Positions 17,535 through 27,700 are shown, numbered from the stretch's first letter. The stretch is 64,000 nucleotides of DNA from Lacipirellula limnantheis (GCF_007746075.1 NZ_CP036339.1:1808785-1872784); one strand, 5' to 3'. A program made the numbers and translations. The notes: generated from the sequence alone by a model not told the origin.

Positions 17535-18872
17535 ATGCCTTCCTTTGAACCAGTCCTGTTGGCCCGCATTGCCAAGCCAAACAGCGCGAAGCTCGAGACG
17601 TACCGCGCCGACGGCGGCTACAAGGCGCTGGAGAAGGCGCTCGGCATGCCGCCGGCCGACGTGACGAACATGGTGAAGGATTCAGTTCTCCGTGGTCGCG
17701 GCGGCGCTGGCTTCCCGGCGGGGCTGAAGTGGACCTTCCTGCCGAAGGACCATCCGGGGCCGATCTACCTCTGCGTTAACGCCGACGAGAGCGAGCCAGG
17801 AACGTTCAACAATCGCATCCTGATGGAGCTCGATCCGCATCAGTTGATCGAGGGCATCGCGATTGCATGCCATGCGATCAAGTCGGAGAAGGCGTTCCTT
17901 TATCTCCGCTACGAGTATGGCCGCAGCTATCGGGTGCTCGATGCTGCGATTAAGGAATGCTACGCTGCCGGACTGCTCGGCAAGAACATTCTCGGCAAGG
18001 AATTCAATCTCGACATTGTTCTCCATCGCGGAGCGGCCGCGTACATTTGCGGCGAAGAAACAGGATTGATCGAAAGCCTCGAAGGAAAACGGGCCTGGCC
18101 GCGGATCAAACCGCCGTTCCCGGCAATTGAAGGCCTGTTCCGCAAGCCGACGATCGTCAACAACGTCGAAACGCTCTGCTGCGTCACCCACATCCTCAAT
18201 CGCGGTTCGGAGTGGTTCAAGTCAATCGGCGTTCCGCCCGACCCGAACAATCCCCGCGACATGGGGAGCTACGGCCCGAAGCTGTATTGCATCAGCGGCC
18301 ATGTGAACAAACCGGGGTGCGTCGAGTTGCCGCTGGGCGTTACCGCTCGCGAGCTAATCGACGAACATGCGGGCGGCGTGTGGAAAGGCCGCAAAGCGAA
18401 GGCGGTTGTGCCGGGCGGCATCAGCATGGGTTTCTTGTCAGCCGACGAACTCGACACGCCGCTCGACTTTAACGGTCCGGGCAAAGCGGGTTGCCTCGGC
18501 CTCGGCACCGCGGCGGTGGTGGTCGTCGACGACCAGACCAGCATGGTCGACGTCCTTTACAACTGCTGCAGGTTTATGTCGCACGAGTCGTGCGGCCAAT
18601 GCACGCCTTGCCGTGAAGGAACGGCGTGGATGACGAAGATTCTCGAGCGGATTCGCGCCGGTCACGGCAAGATGGAAGACCTCGACACGCTGACCGAAGT
18701 CGCCGGTTCGATGGGCATCATTCCCGGGACGACGATTTGCGGGCTGTCGGACGGCGCCGCTTGGCCGGTGAAGAACGCGATCAAGAAGTTCCGCGGCGAC
18801 TTTGAAGAGTATATCGCTAGCGGCCGGCGGTCGGTGACGAGCGCCCAAGAGTTAATGGCGGGCGCGCACTAG
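17535..18872 (+). CDS. nuoF: NADH-quinone oxidoreductase subunit F (FMN and N3 cluster)
   Basis: This 445-residue subunit has the NADH/FMN motif GRGGAGFPAGLKW, the CGEETGLIESLEG segment and the SCGQCTPCREGTAW cluster ligands of N3. NuoF oxidises NADH and passes electrons via FMN. Translation is assigned to the ATG at 17535; an upstream GTG at 17478 would read through the inverted repeat just described, so it was not used. The product's length equals that of most bacterial NuoF proteins. Confidence 0.97.
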   Translation: MPSFEPVLLARIAKPNSAKLETYRADGGYKALEKALGMPPADVTNMVKDSVLRGRGGAGFPAGLKWTFLPKDHPGPIYLCVNADESEPGTFNNRILMELDPHQLIEGIAIACHAIKSEKAFLYLRYEYGRSYRVLDAAIKECYAAGLLGKNILGKEFNLDIVLHRGAAAYICGEETGLIESLEGKRAWPRIKPPFPAIEGLFRKPTIVNNVETLCCVTHILNRGSEWFKSIGVPPDPNNPRDMGSYGPKLYCISGHVNKPGCVELPLGVTARELIDEHAGGVWKGRKAKAVVPGGISMGFLSADELDTPLDFNGPGKAGCLGLGTAAVVVVDDQTSMVDVLYNCCRFMSHESCGQCTPCREGTAWMTKILERIRAGHGKMEDLDTLTEVAGSMGIIPGTTICGLSDGAAWPVKNAIKKFRGDFEEYIASGRRSVTSAQELMAGAH

Positions 18873-18969
18873 GCCAGAAATCAATGCGGCTCACTCCGAC
18901 GGAATACCGACCGAAATTGAACGAGACATCAACCACGCAGCCTCTCCCCCTGCGGGCGAGGAGTTTGTA

Positions 18970-20649
18970 ATGCCGACGGCAATCATCAACAACCAGCCGC
19001 TGGAACTGAAGCCCGGGGAGCAACTCAATTGCATCCAGGCGGCGCAACGGATCGGCTACGAGATTCCCTCCTATTGCTGGCACCCGGCATTGTCGGTCGT
19101 GGCCAGTTGCCGCATGTGCTTGGTCGAAGTGGGCGACACGAAGCCGGACGGCACGGTGGTGATGCAGCCAAAGCTCGTTCCCGGATGCCAGACGCCGGTC
19201 AAAGAAGGAACGGTCGTTATCGCCAACAGCGAGAAGGTGAAGGCGGCCCAGAAAGCAACGCTCGAGTACCTGCTCCTGAATCATCCGCTCGATTGCCCTA
19301 CCTGCGATCAGGCGGGCGAGTGCTTCCTGCAGGACTACAGCTACAAATACGGTCGGGGATACAGCCGGCTGCAAGAGCCGAAGAACATCAAGCCCGACAA
19401 GGACCATATCGGCGCGAACATCACGCTGTTCACCGATCGCTGCATCATGTGTACGCGGTGCGTGCGGTTCACGCGCGAGGTGAGCGGCACGTCTGAACTG
19501 CAGGTGGTGTCGCGGGGCTCGGCTGAGCAAATCGATATTTTCCCGGGCATGCCGTGCGACAACAAACTAGCGGGCAACGTCGTTGACCTCTGCCCGGTTG
19601 GCGCTTTGTGCAGTAAGGACTTTCTGTATCAACAGCGCGTTTGGTGGTTGAAGACCACCAAGAGCGTTTGCCCCAATTGCAGCACCGGCTGCAGCGTCGA
19701 CGTCGACCAGAACGAAGACCAACTCTATCGCCTGACGCCGCGCTCGAACCCGATATCGCAGGGCGACTTCATGTGCGACGAAGGCCGCTTCGGCTGGAAG
19801 TACATCCATTCTGATGAGCGGCTTACCTTTCCGGCCCGCCGGAAAAACGGCGAAGTCCGCACCCGCGACTGGGACGACATTATCCCCTCGCTGCAGAAGG
19901 CGCTGGCGAAGGCCGTGGCGAAAGCCCCCGAGAAGTGCGCGGCAGTCTTCTCGCCCTGGATGACCGTCGAAGAAGCCTTTATGCTCGCCGCCTACCTTCG
20001 CGGCTTGTCGCCGAAGGTGAAGCTGGCGCTCGGACCAGTGAAAACTGTCGGCGAGGACGATACCTATCCGAAGGACTTTTACGGCAAGCCGATCGAGCCG
20101 GTGAAGTTCACGATTCGGGCTGAGAAGGCCCCCAATCGCCGCGGCGTCGAGATGGTGCTGAATCACTTCGGCGGCTCTGCGACGACGCTGGGCGACCTCG
20201 CGGCCGATGGCGCCGCGGGCAAGCTCGAAGCGATCTATCTCGTCGGCGGCGATCCGGCCGGCTGGCTCGAACCGCATCAAGCGGCTGGCCTGAGCAAAGC
20301 AGCGCTGGTGATTTTGCAAGACTTCCTGCCATCGGCGATCAGTGATCGCGCCGACTTTTTGCTCACGGGCGGTTCTTTCGCCGAGCGGGACGGCAGCTTC
20401 GTGAACTACAAGGGACTTGCACAGGAAATCGGTCGCGCGATTCGTGGACCTGATGGAACGCGACCAGATGGCCGCATCCTCTGGGACCTCACGGGTCGCA
20501 AGGGATTGTTCAATCCAGCCGCGATTCGCAAAGAGATGGCCGAGAAGATTCCGGCGTTCGCCGCCTTCAAGCAGGGAGCGCTGGGAGAGTTCGGCGTGCT
20601 GCTCAATGAGCATGGCGCGCCGGAAGCGCATGTGGTGGCGAAGACGTAG
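18970..20649 (+). CDS. nuoG: NADH-quinone oxidoreductase subunit G (short form)
   Basis: This 559-residue protein has the [2Fe-2S] N1b ligands C36, C47, C50, C73 and the N5 ligands H105, C109, C112, C118. N4 is at C158, C161, C164 and C208. A further cysteine set (C234, C237, C241, C269) is that of the N7-type [4Fe-4S] site within the molybdopterin-fold domain. The C-terminal half then resembles a shortened molybdopterin domain and lacks any recognisable cofactor-binding residues, as is common in complex I. It follows nuoF by 97 bases, with GGCGAGGAG at 18955-18963 before the ATG. Confidence 0.95.
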   Translation: MPTAIINNQPLELKPGEQLNCIQAAQRIGYEIPSYCWHPALSVVASCRMCLVEVGDTKPDGTVVMQPKLVPGCQTPVKEGTVVIANSEKVKAAQKATLEYLLLNHPLDCPTCDQAGECFLQDYSYKYGRGYSRLQEPKNIKPDKDHIGANITLFTDRCIMCTRCVRFTREVSGTSELQVVSRGSAEQIDIFPGMPCDNKLAGNVVDLCPVGALCSKDFLYQQRVWWLKTTKSVCPNCSTGCSVDVDQNEDQLYRLTPRSNPISQGDFMCDEGRFGWKYIHSDERLTFPARRKNGEVRTRDWDDIIPSLQKALAKAVAKAPEKCAAVFSPWMTVEEAFMLAAYLRGLSPKVKLALGPVKTVGEDDTYPKDFYGKPIEPVKFTIRAEKAPNRRGVEMVLNHFGGSATTLGDLAADGAAGKLEAIYLVGGDPAGWLEPHQAAGLSKAALVILQDFLPSAISDRADFLLTGGSFAERDGSFVNYKGLAQEIGRAIRGPDGTRPDGRILWDLTGRKGLFNPAAIRKEMAEKIPAFAAFKQGALGEFGVLLNEHGAPEAHVVAKT

Positions 20650-20711
20650 CTGAGGACTTAATAGCGCTGTTCGAGTATCGAAGGCATGACAGCCTGATTG
20701 CTGACGAAAGT

Positions 20712-21899
20712 ATGGACAAGATTTTCGAGTACATCCCGCAAGGTCTCATTATCACCCTCGTGGCCATCGTGGCCGCGGTGGGCGCAATGCTCGGGGTGAT
20801 TTCCTATTTGATCTTGCTCGAACGCAAGCTATCGGCGTGGATGCAAGATCGGCGCGGGCCGAACCGCGTGGGGCCGATGGGCATCTTTCAGCCGTTTGCC
20901 GACGGCGCCAAGTTCCTACTCAAGGAAGACGTCATTCCGGCGAACGCCGATAAAGTTCTTTTCCTGGCGGCCCCTGGCATCGGCTTGCTGACGACGATGT
21001 TGGCGTTTGCCGTCGTCCCCTACGGCCCGGTTGGGGCTGCGGGTGCGCCTTGGTTCTTGCGGTTCATCATCGTTCCGGGCGTCGATATCGGCATCGTCTT
21101 CATCTTTGCCGTAACAAGCCTGGCGGTGTATGGCGTGATCCTCGGCGGCTGGGCGTCGAACAATAAGTACAGCGCCCTTGGCTCATTGCGAGCCAGCGCC
21201 CAGGTGATCAGCTACGAGATTCCGCTGGGGATGTCGGTGCTCGGCATCGCGCTGCTCGGCAGTACGCTCGACATCGAAAAGATCCTCACGCAGCAGGCCA
21301 GCGGCGGTTTTTGGAGTTGGTACTTTTGGACCCAGCCGCTCGCCTGTTTGATCTTTTTCACCAGTGCGATGGCCGAAGCCAACCGTCTGCCGTTCGATCT
21401 CTCAGAGTGCGAGCAGGAACTGGTGGGCGGCTTTCACACCGAATACAGCTCGATGAAGTTCGCCCTCTTCTTCCTCGGCGAATACACCCACGTGATCACG
21501 ACCAGCTTCCTCACAGCGATCCTGTTCTTCGGCGGCTGGCATTTCCCGTGGATCGCCACGGCGGAATCGGCCTACGCCGGGGCCTGGATCGTCAAGCTCT
21601 TGGTGTTGCTCGCCAAGGTCTTCATGGTGATCGTGCTGATTATGCTTCTGCGTTGGACGATTCCGCGCTTCCGCTTCGATCAGCTGATGAATCTCTCGTG
21701 GAAGGCGCTGATTCCGCTGTCGCTTGCCAACATGCTCTCGGTGATGACGGTGTTGCAATTCGGTTGGGATCGTTGGCTGCTCGGACCGATTTCGATCGGT
21801 CTGTTCGTGCTGGCTGGCGTCATCAGCGTCGGCTTCAAGCGGGCGGAGATTCGTCACCGACCGAGTGCGGCCGAGTTGTCGCAGCAATTGGTGACCTGA
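20712..21899 (+). CDS. nuoH: NADH-quinone oxidoreductase subunit H
   Basis: This 395-residue membrane subunit has eight or nine helices. It shows the ERKLSAWMQDRRGPNRVGPMG cytoplasmic loop that meets the quinone tunnel, and the EANRLPFDLSECEQELVGGF motif. NuoH anchors the peripheral arm and forms part of the first proton path. Complex I operons of this type always have it between nuoG and nuoI, as here. Confidence 0.97.
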   Translation: MDKIFEYIPQGLIITLVAIVAAVGAMLGVISYLILLERKLSAWMQDRRGPNRVGPMGIFQPFADGAKFLLKEDVIPANADKVLFLAAPGIGLLTTMLAFAVVPYGPVGAAGAPWFLRFIIVPGVDIGIVFIFAVTSLAVYGVILGGWASNNKYSALGSLRASAQVISYEIPLGMSVLGIALLGSTLDIEKILTQQASGGFWSWYFWTQPLACLIFFTSAMAEANRLPFDLSECEQELVGGFHTEYSSMKFALFFLGEYTHVITTSFLTAILFFGGWHFPWIATAESAYAGAWIVKLLVLLAKVFMVIVLIMLLRWTIPRFRFDQLMNLSWKALIPLSLANMLSVMTVLQFGWDRWLLGPISIGLFVLAGVISVGFKRAEIRHRPSAAELSQQLVT

Positions 21900-21948
21900 A
21901 CGAGCGCCGGCTGACGACTCAACCATTCAAGACAAAGACTTACGTATC

Positions 21949-22632
21949 ATGCCTGTTGCCAAGAACGACGTGATGTGGATCGAAGAGCCCGAAATGGGCT
22001 TCTGGGAGATGACGTTTCTCCCGGCGATCGTCGACGGTCTGAAGACGACCATTAAGCACGTCACCAACTACCAGCCGGTCACGCAGCAATATCCGGAAGA
22101 GAAGCCGGTGCTGCCGCTCCACTATCGCGGCGTGCATCGACTTAACCGCGATGAGAAAGGCCGCGTGAAGTGCGTTGCCTGCATGTTGTGCGCGACGGCT
22201 TGCCCGGCGGACTGCATCTCGATCGAAGCCGCGGCCGCTCCGCCCGATTGGCCCGATCGCGACAAGTTCCCGGCATCGTTCATCCTCGATGAGCTCCGCT
22301 GCATCTACTGCGGCATGTGCGAAGAGGCGTGCCCGGTCGATGCGATTGAGTTGACGCACATCTACGACCTCACGGGCGAAAGCCGCGAGGAGCTAATCTA
22401 CAACCGCGAGAAGTTGCTCGACGTTTACGACAAGACCAAGGACGATCCTCGCGATCCGTTGCGAACCCGGCGCGGCAAGCTCGGGCCGGCGGCCGAATTC
22501 AGCACGCTTCCGACCGTGGCGCCGGCGACCCAGGTCACGCCGGGCGACCGCTCGGCGCAGTCGATCGCTCCCGGTACGATCCACACGTTCAACAACCCAC
22601 ATCCCTTTGACGATCCTGGAACGGCGCGATAA
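21949..22632 (+). CDS. nuoI: NADH-quinone oxidoreductase subunit I (clusters N6a/N6b)
   Basis: This 227-residue ferredoxin-like subunit has two CxxCxxCxxxCP sites: CVACMLCATACP and CIYCGMCEEACP. They bind the two [4Fe-4S] clusters that lead to N2. It is about 60 residues longer than typical NuoI because of a C-terminal tail after about residue 160, rich in Pro, Thr and Asp; the tail has no recognisable function. The nuoJ start follows six bases after the stop. Confidence 0.96.
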   Translation: MPVAKNDVMWIEEPEMGFWEMTFLPAIVDGLKTTIKHVTNYQPVTQQYPEEKPVLPLHYRGVHRLNRDEKGRVKCVACMLCATACPADCISIEAAAAPPDWPDRDKFPASFILDELRCIYCGMCEEACPVDAIELTHIYDLTGESREELIYNREKLLDVYDKTKDDPRDPLRTRRGKLGPAAEFSTLPTVAPATQVTPGDRSAQSIAPGTIHTFNNPHPFDDPGTAR

Positions 22633-22638
22633 CAAACG

Positions 22639-23370
22639 ATGAGCGACTCGGCTGTTCAAGGTGTGTTGTACGGATCGCTGGCTGCCGGCGCGATCGGCAT
22701 GTGGCTTGCCACGTCGCCGCGCACCGCCGCGCTGCGCGTGCTGGGCGCGTTCCTCGCTTCCGCCGGTTTGATTGCGGCGGTGGCGATGTTCAGCGGACCA
22801 GGCGGCGACGTCACCAACAAGATTCTATTCTGGTTGTTCGCGGGATCCGCCCTGCTGAGCGGCGTGTTGATGGTCACCAGCCGCGAACCTGTCTATGCCG
22901 CGCTATGGTTCGCATTAGCAACGCTTGGGACCTGCGGATTGTTCATGATGCAAGCGGCGCCGTTTCTCGCGGCCGCGACGATCATCGTTTACGCCGGCGC
23001 CATTATTGTGACGTTCCTGTTTGTGATCATGCTCGCCCAGCAGCAGGGCCGTAGCTTCTACGATTACCGCGCCCGGACGCCAATCATGTCGATTGTGGCC
23101 AGCTGGCTGATGCTTGCTGCGTTGCTCTGGAATTTTCAAGCGTGGCAGAAGGCGCCAATGGCTGCAGCGGGTCCCGCGCTGACCGCCGAGGCGGCGACGA
23201 ATCCATTCAGCCAGCCGAGCGATGTTGATCAATTTGATTCGTTGCGGGCGCTAGGCCTCTCGCTGTTCGGCGACTATCTTTACGCCGTAGAAATTGCAGG
23301 AACGCTGCTCCTCGTGGCTGGCATTGGCGCCATTGCGATCGCGCCGCGGAGGGCCGAAGGAACGCTATGA
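22639..23370 (+). CDS. nuoJ: NADH-quinone oxidoreductase subunit J
   Basis: This 243-residue membrane protein has five transmembrane helices in the NuoJ layout, including the third-helix segment ASAGL and VYAGAIIVTFLFVIMLAQQ, which contains the π-bulge linked to proton coupling. It overlaps nuoK by 4 bases (ATGA, 23367-23370), a sign of translational coupling. The N-terminus shows no obvious extension. Confidence 0.95.
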   Translation: MSDSAVQGVLYGSLAAGAIGMWLATSPRTAALRVLGAFLASAGLIAAVAMFSGPGGDVTNKILFWLFAGSALLSGVLMVTSREPVYAALWFALATLGTCGLFMMQAAPFLAAATIIVYAGAIIVTFLFVIMLAQQQGRSFYDYRARTPIMSIVASWLMLAALLWNFQAWQKAPMAAAGPALTAEAATNPFSQPSDVDQFDSLRALGLSLFGDYLYAVEIAGTLLLVAGIGAIAIAPRRAEGTL

Positions 23371-23864
23371 CCGCTGATTCGGGTTGTTATTTGGCGGTTG
23401 GCGCCGCGCTGTTCGTCTTGGGCGGCATCGGGTTCGTGACGCGCCGTAATTTGATTTTGATATTCCTCTCGGTGGAGTTGATGCTGCACGGCGTCTCGCT
23501 GACGTTGCTGACCTTCGGGCGAATGCACAACAATCTCGAAGGACAGTCGTTTACGATTTTCATGCTCACCGTGGCGGCCTGTGAAGCGGCCCTCGGATTG
23601 TCGCTCGTGCTATCGCTCTACCAGCGAACGAAGTCGCTCGACGTCGACATTTGGAGCAAGCTGAGCGAGCCAGATCTGCCAAAGTGGGACAAGCCCGTGC
23701 AGCCGTTGGAGAGTCGCGTTTTGCGGGAGGAGCGCCCGGCTTCGCCCCGACTAACGAAGGCGGGCGGCCTGCCGGAGATCGACGACGATTTTCCAGTGGA
23801 ACTCGCGACGTCAACCGATCCACGCAAGATTCTAACTCCCTCGCCGCCAGATGATGATTATTGA
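23367..23864 (+). CDS. nuoK: NADH-quinone oxidoreductase subunit K, with C-terminal extension
   Basis: This 165-residue protein is about 60 residues longer than the usual 100-residue NuoK. Residues 1-92 are typical: three helices with the conserved glutamate in FLSVELMLHGVSL and a second in ACEAALGLSL. After residue 100 a hydrophilic tail rich in Pro, Asp and Arg follows, with no transmembrane segment. The tail would lie on the cytoplasmic side of the membrane arm. Its function is unknown; it may be a lineage-specific addition. Confidence 0.93.
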   Translation: MTADSGCYLAVGAALFVLGGIGFVTRRNLILIFLSVELMLHGVSLTLLTFGRMHNNLEGQSFTIFMLTVAACEAALGLSLVLSLYQRTKSLDVDIWSKLSEPDLPKWDKPVQPLESRVLREERPASPRLTKAGGLPEIDDDFPVELATSTDPRKILTPSPPDDDY

Positions 23865-23973
23865 GAGGGTGGCTGGTGATCAGTAATCGGAAGGATTGCT
23901 GATCAAGCACCGCCATTCACCGCTCGCCTTTACCGCTCACCTGTCACCGTCCCCCGATCACTTACTCGCCCCC

Positions 23974-25956
23974 ATGTCTCCCGCGACTGAACATCTCGTG
24001 CTGTGGCTGATTCCCGGCGCTCCGCTCGTCGCGGCGCTCGTAATCGCACTGCTCGGCAAATCCGTGCTGCGTGAGCGAAGTCACTGGCCTTGCTGGCTCG
24101 CGCTTGCCACGTCGATGGTTTGCGCCATCCTGCTGGTGACGAAGTTGGCGCCCGCGACGTTCGAAAGCCCCGACGAGTCAGTCATCGGCGCGATGGCAAC
24201 CGGGTACTCCTGGCTAAAGGTCGGCGGCATGGACGTCCGCATCGACTTGCGGGCCGACGCGATGAGCGCTTTGATGCTCACGATGGTGACCAGCGTGAGT
24301 TTTCTCGTCTCAGTCTTCGCCTGCGGCTACATGCATGGCGACAAGGGCTACCCGCGATTTTTCGGCGCAGTATCGCTCTTCGTCTTCTCCATGGTGATGC
24401 TGGTCCTATCGGCCAACTACCTGCAGCTGTTCATTTTCTGGGAACTGGTCGGTCTTTGCAGCTATTTGCTGATCGGCTTCTGGTTTCAGAAGCCCAGTGC
24501 GGCGGCCGCGGCGAAGAAAGCATTCGTCGTCAATCGCATCGGCGACATGGGGCTGATTCTGGGGATCTTTTTGATCTGGGATACGTTTGGCTCGATGGAC
24601 TTCGCCAACGTCCTGTTTGACGCCGACAACTTGTCGCTCATCGCGCAAGATCATCCGACGCGAATGATCGCCATCTGCTTCCTGCTACTTGTCGGCGCGA
24701 TGGGCAAAAGCGCTCAGTTCCCGCTGCACGTTTGGTTGCCGGACGCGATGGAAGGCCCCACGCCCGTAAGCGCTCTCATCCACGCCGCAACAATGGTTAC
24801 CGCGGGCGTCTACCTGGTGGCCCGCAGCACGCCGCTGTTCATGTATGCTCCGCAGGCGCAGGTCTTCATCTCGTGCATCGGAGCCACTACCGCGCTGATC
24901 GCGGCCCTAATCGCACTCACGCAAACCGACCTCAAGCGAGTTCTCGCTTATTCAACGGTCAGTCAGCTTGGGTACATGTTCATGGCGCTCGGCGTCGGCG
25001 CGGCCGGGGCGGAATTGGCGACGGCGGGTGCGACGGCCGGCATGTTTCACCTGGTGACGCACGGCGTGTTCAAGGCTCTCTTGTTCCTCGCGGCCGGCAG
25101 CGTCATGCACTCCATGGGCGACGTGATCGACATGCGTCGCTTCAGTGGCTTGCGAAAGGTGATTCCAGTCACGCACTGGACGTTTTTGTGCGGCGCCGGG
25201 GCGCTGGCGGGGGTCCCTCTGCTCGCCGGCTTCTGGAGCAAGGATGAGATCTTGGCCGTGTTGCATGAGGCGGGCCACCATAGCGACAAGTACGGCAACA
25301 TCTTTACCGCGGTGTATTGGATTGCCACCGTCACGGCGCTGCTGACCGCGTTCTACACTTTTCGTGCATACTTCATGACCTTCTGGGGCCCCGAGCGCAC
25401 CCCGCCGGAAGCAGGGCACCATCCGCACGACGCGCCCCCGGCCATGGCGTGGCCGCTGCGAATTTTGGCAATCGGAGCGTTGACCGTCGGCGCCGCCGTC
25501 GCCGTGACGCATTTGTTTGCTCACTACTTTGAGCACACGCCCGGTTTCGAGCCCGTCGAGAATCATGTCTTCCACGTCGGCTTGATGGTCCAGAGCGGAC
25601 TGATTGCATTGTTCGGCATTGCGGTGGCGTGGTTCATGTATGTGAAGAACCCGGGCTTGCCCGCCAAGGTGAGCCAGGGAGCCAACTTCCTATATGACCT
25701 CTCGTCGCGGAAGTTTTTCCTCGATGAGATTTTTACGGCGATCTTGGTCCTACCTCTGCGAGGACTAGCCTACCTCTGCTTCATGTTCGATACGCAGGTC
25801 ATCGATCGCATCGTTGACGGCATAGGTGCCTTGCCGCGGTTGCTCAGCGCGGCGCCGCGACTGCTGCAGACCGGCTACGTTTCCAGTTACGCCTTGATGA
25901 TGTGGGTCGGAGCCCTGGCCTGCATGGGTTACATGCTGGGGTTGTTCCACCAATAG
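23974..25956 (+). CDS. nuoL: NADH-quinone oxidoreductase subunit L
   Basis: This 660-residue antiporter-like subunit has 15-16 helices, the proton-channel lysine in KSAQFPLHVWLPDAMEGPTPVSALIHAATMV, and a VTHGVFKALLFLAAG segment. A long amphipathic helix at the C-terminus lies along the membrane arm. The ATG at 23974 was chosen over one at 23896 because the extra 26 residues match nothing in the family. The 100-base gap before it has short GGTGATCA words in partial dyad, without clear meaning. Confidence 0.97.
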   Translation: MSPATEHLVLWLIPGAPLVAALVIALLGKSVLRERSHWPCWLALATSMVCAILLVTKLAPATFESPDESVIGAMATGYSWLKVGGMDVRIDLRADAMSALMLTMVTSVSFLVSVFACGYMHGDKGYPRFFGAVSLFVFSMVMLVLSANYLQLFIFWELVGLCSYLLIGFWFQKPSAAAAAKKAFVVNRIGDMGLILGIFLIWDTFGSMDFANVLFDADNLSLIAQDHPTRMIAICFLLLVGAMGKSAQFPLHVWLPDAMEGPTPVSALIHAATMVTAGVYLVARSTPLFMYAPQAQVFISCIGATTALIAALIALTQTDLKRVLAYSTVSQLGYMFMALGVGAAGAELATAGATAGMFHLVTHGVFKALLFLAAGSVMHSMGDVIDMRRFSGLRKVIPVTHWTFLCGAGALAGVPLLAGFWSKDEILAVLHEAGHHSDKYGNIFTAVYWIATVTALLTAFYTFRAYFMTFWGPERTPPEAGHHPHDAPPAMAWPLRILAIGALTVGAAVAVTHLFAHYFEHTPGFEPVENHVFHVGLMVQSGLIALFGIAVAWFMYVKNPGLPAKVSQGANFLYDLSSRKFFLDEIFTAILVLPLRGLAYLCFMFDTQVIDRIVDGIGALPRLLSAAPRLLQTGYVSSYALMMWVGALACMGYMLGLFHQ

Positions 25957-26042
25957 CGCTCGGACAGCCTCCCTGTGGCAACCACTGCGAACGCTACGTC
26001 GCGACACTCACACCATCTTCAAATTACCATAGCGACCGCTGA

Positions 26043-27698
26043 ATGATCCAACTCCTGTTCATCTTGCTGCTGGTTCCGCTGGGCGCCGGGGGGCTGCTGC
26101 TCCTGTTTTCGGGCGTCTCTCAGCAACGCTCCGCACGCTGGATCGCGCTCGGTGGATCGCTGGTGGCACTGGCGCTGTCGCTGCAACTGGCGGCGGATTA
26201 TCGCGCTCTGCAGGCAGAGCAAGGCGTCTCGGCAAGCGATTCTCCTATCGCACCGCGCGTCGAATACCGTCGCACGTGGGAAATTATCGGCGACACGTCA
26301 ACGCCGGGAGCCGCGGCTGACGCGATCAAACTCGAATTCCACTTCGGGCTCGACGGCATTAGCGTCGTCATGATCGTTCTCACGGCCCTGCTGGGCGTGG
26401 TTTGCGTCTTGAGTTCCTGGGACGCGATCACCGAGCGCGAGTCGGAGTTCTACGCCGCGCTTCTCATCTTGCAGAGCGGCGTGATCGGCGTCTTCTGCGC
26501 GTTCGATGCGGTGCTGTTCTACGTTTTCTTCGAGTTCACGCTCATCCCGCTATTCTTCCTGATTGCCATCTGGGGCGGTCCGCAGCGTCGCTACGCGGCG
26601 GTGAAGTTCTTCCTCTACACGCTCGCCGGCAGCCTCGTGACGCTACTGGGAATCATCACGCTGATTGGTTACGCGGCCAAAGGCGGCCTCACGTCGCCTT
26701 GCTCGCTGCCTGAACTCGCGGCGTGGTATCAAGCGCACCCGATGGATCCATGGCTCCAGGTCGGCGTTTTCGCCGCGCTCTCGGTGGGCTTTTTGATCAA
26801 AGTTCCCGTTTTCCCATTCCACACTTGGTTGCCGTTGGCGCACGTCGAGGCGCCGACCGCGGGCAGTATCTTGCTTGCCGGCGTCCTGCTGAAGCTCGGC
26901 ACCTACGGATTTCTCCGGTTCTGCCTGCCCATGCTTCCCGACGCGTGCCTGACGGTCGGCTTGCCGGCCGCGGCAATTCTGTCGGTCATCGGCATCGTCT
27001 ACGGCTCGCTCTGTGCGTTGATTCAACGCGACGTCAAGAAACTTGTCGCTTACTCCAGCGTCGCCCACTTAGGCTTTTGCATGCTGGGCCTCTTCGCTCT
27101 GAACGTGGAAGGAATGACCGGCGGCGTGCTGCAGATGGTCAATCACGGTCTGTCGACGGGGGCATTGTTCCTCATCGTCGGCATGTTCTACGAGCGCTAT
27201 CACACGCGGATGATGGACGACCTCGGCGGTCTCGCGAGCCGGCTGCCTTTGATGGCGGCCGGCATGGTCTTCATCTGTATGGCAAGCGTCGGCTTGCCGG
27301 GGCTCAACGGCTTTCCCGGCGAAATGTTGTCGCTGGCAGGCATGTTCAAGCGAAACCCCTTGTACGCTGCCGCTGGAGCCACGGGCTTGGTGCTCGGCGC
27401 CTGGTACTTGCTGACGATGTTGCAGTTCGTGTTCTTCGGTCCGCTGAAAGAGCCGGCTGTTCACCACCATGATCATGATCGCCATGGTCCGATTCGCGAC
27501 ATCTCGTTTCGCGAACTGGCTGCGCTGCTCCCGCTGGCTGCGGCTTGTCTCTGGATCGGCGTGAGGCCGCAACCGCTGATCGACGTAATTCGGCCCGACA
27601 TCGAGGCCGTGGCAAAGCTGTACGACGGGCGGCCTCCCGTCGACTTGAAGGCGCTGGCTGTCGCCAAAGTGCAACAACGTTCGGGGCAGGAGCAGTAA
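26043..27698 (+). CDS. nuoM: NADH-quinone oxidoreductase subunit M
   Basis: This 551-residue antiporter-like membrane subunit has 14 helices, with KVPVFPFHTWLPLAHVEAPTAGSILLAGVLLKLGTYG as its hallmark (residues about 255-290) and the conserved glutamate in FFEFTLIPLFFLI. It starts 86 bases after nuoL and the stop is two bases before the nuoN start. AGGAG at 27688-27692, inside its own last codons, serves nuoN. Confidence 0.97.
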   Translation: MIQLLFILLLVPLGAGGLLLLFSGVSQQRSARWIALGGSLVALALSLQLAADYRALQAEQGVSASDSPIAPRVEYRRTWEIIGDTSTPGAAADAIKLEFHFGLDGISVVMIVLTALLGVVCVLSSWDAITERESEFYAALLILQSGVIGVFCAFDAVLFYVFFEFTLIPLFFLIAIWGGPQRRYAAVKFFLYTLAGSLVTLLGIITLIGYAAKGGLTSPCSLPELAAWYQAHPMDPWLQVGVFAALSVGFLIKVPVFPFHTWLPLAHVEAPTAGSILLAGVLLKLGTYGFLRFCLPMLPDACLTVGLPAAAILSVIGIVYGSLCALIQRDVKKLVAYSSVAHLGFCMLGLFALNVEGMTGGVLQMVNHGLSTGALFLIVGMFYERYHTRMMDDLGGLASRLPLMAAGMVFICMASVGLPGLNGFPGEMLSLAGMFKRNPLYAAAGATGLVLGAWYLLTMLQFVFFGPLKEPAVHHHDHDRHGPIRDISFRELAALLPLAAACLWIGVRPQPLIDVIRPDIEAVAKLYDGRPPVDLKALAVAKVQQRSGQEQ

Positions 27699-27700
27699 CG

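Noticed and set aside
23866..23970. Palindrome before nuoL built of GGTGATCA words
   Set aside because: Dyad partners are short and inconsistent; not distinct enough for a call.
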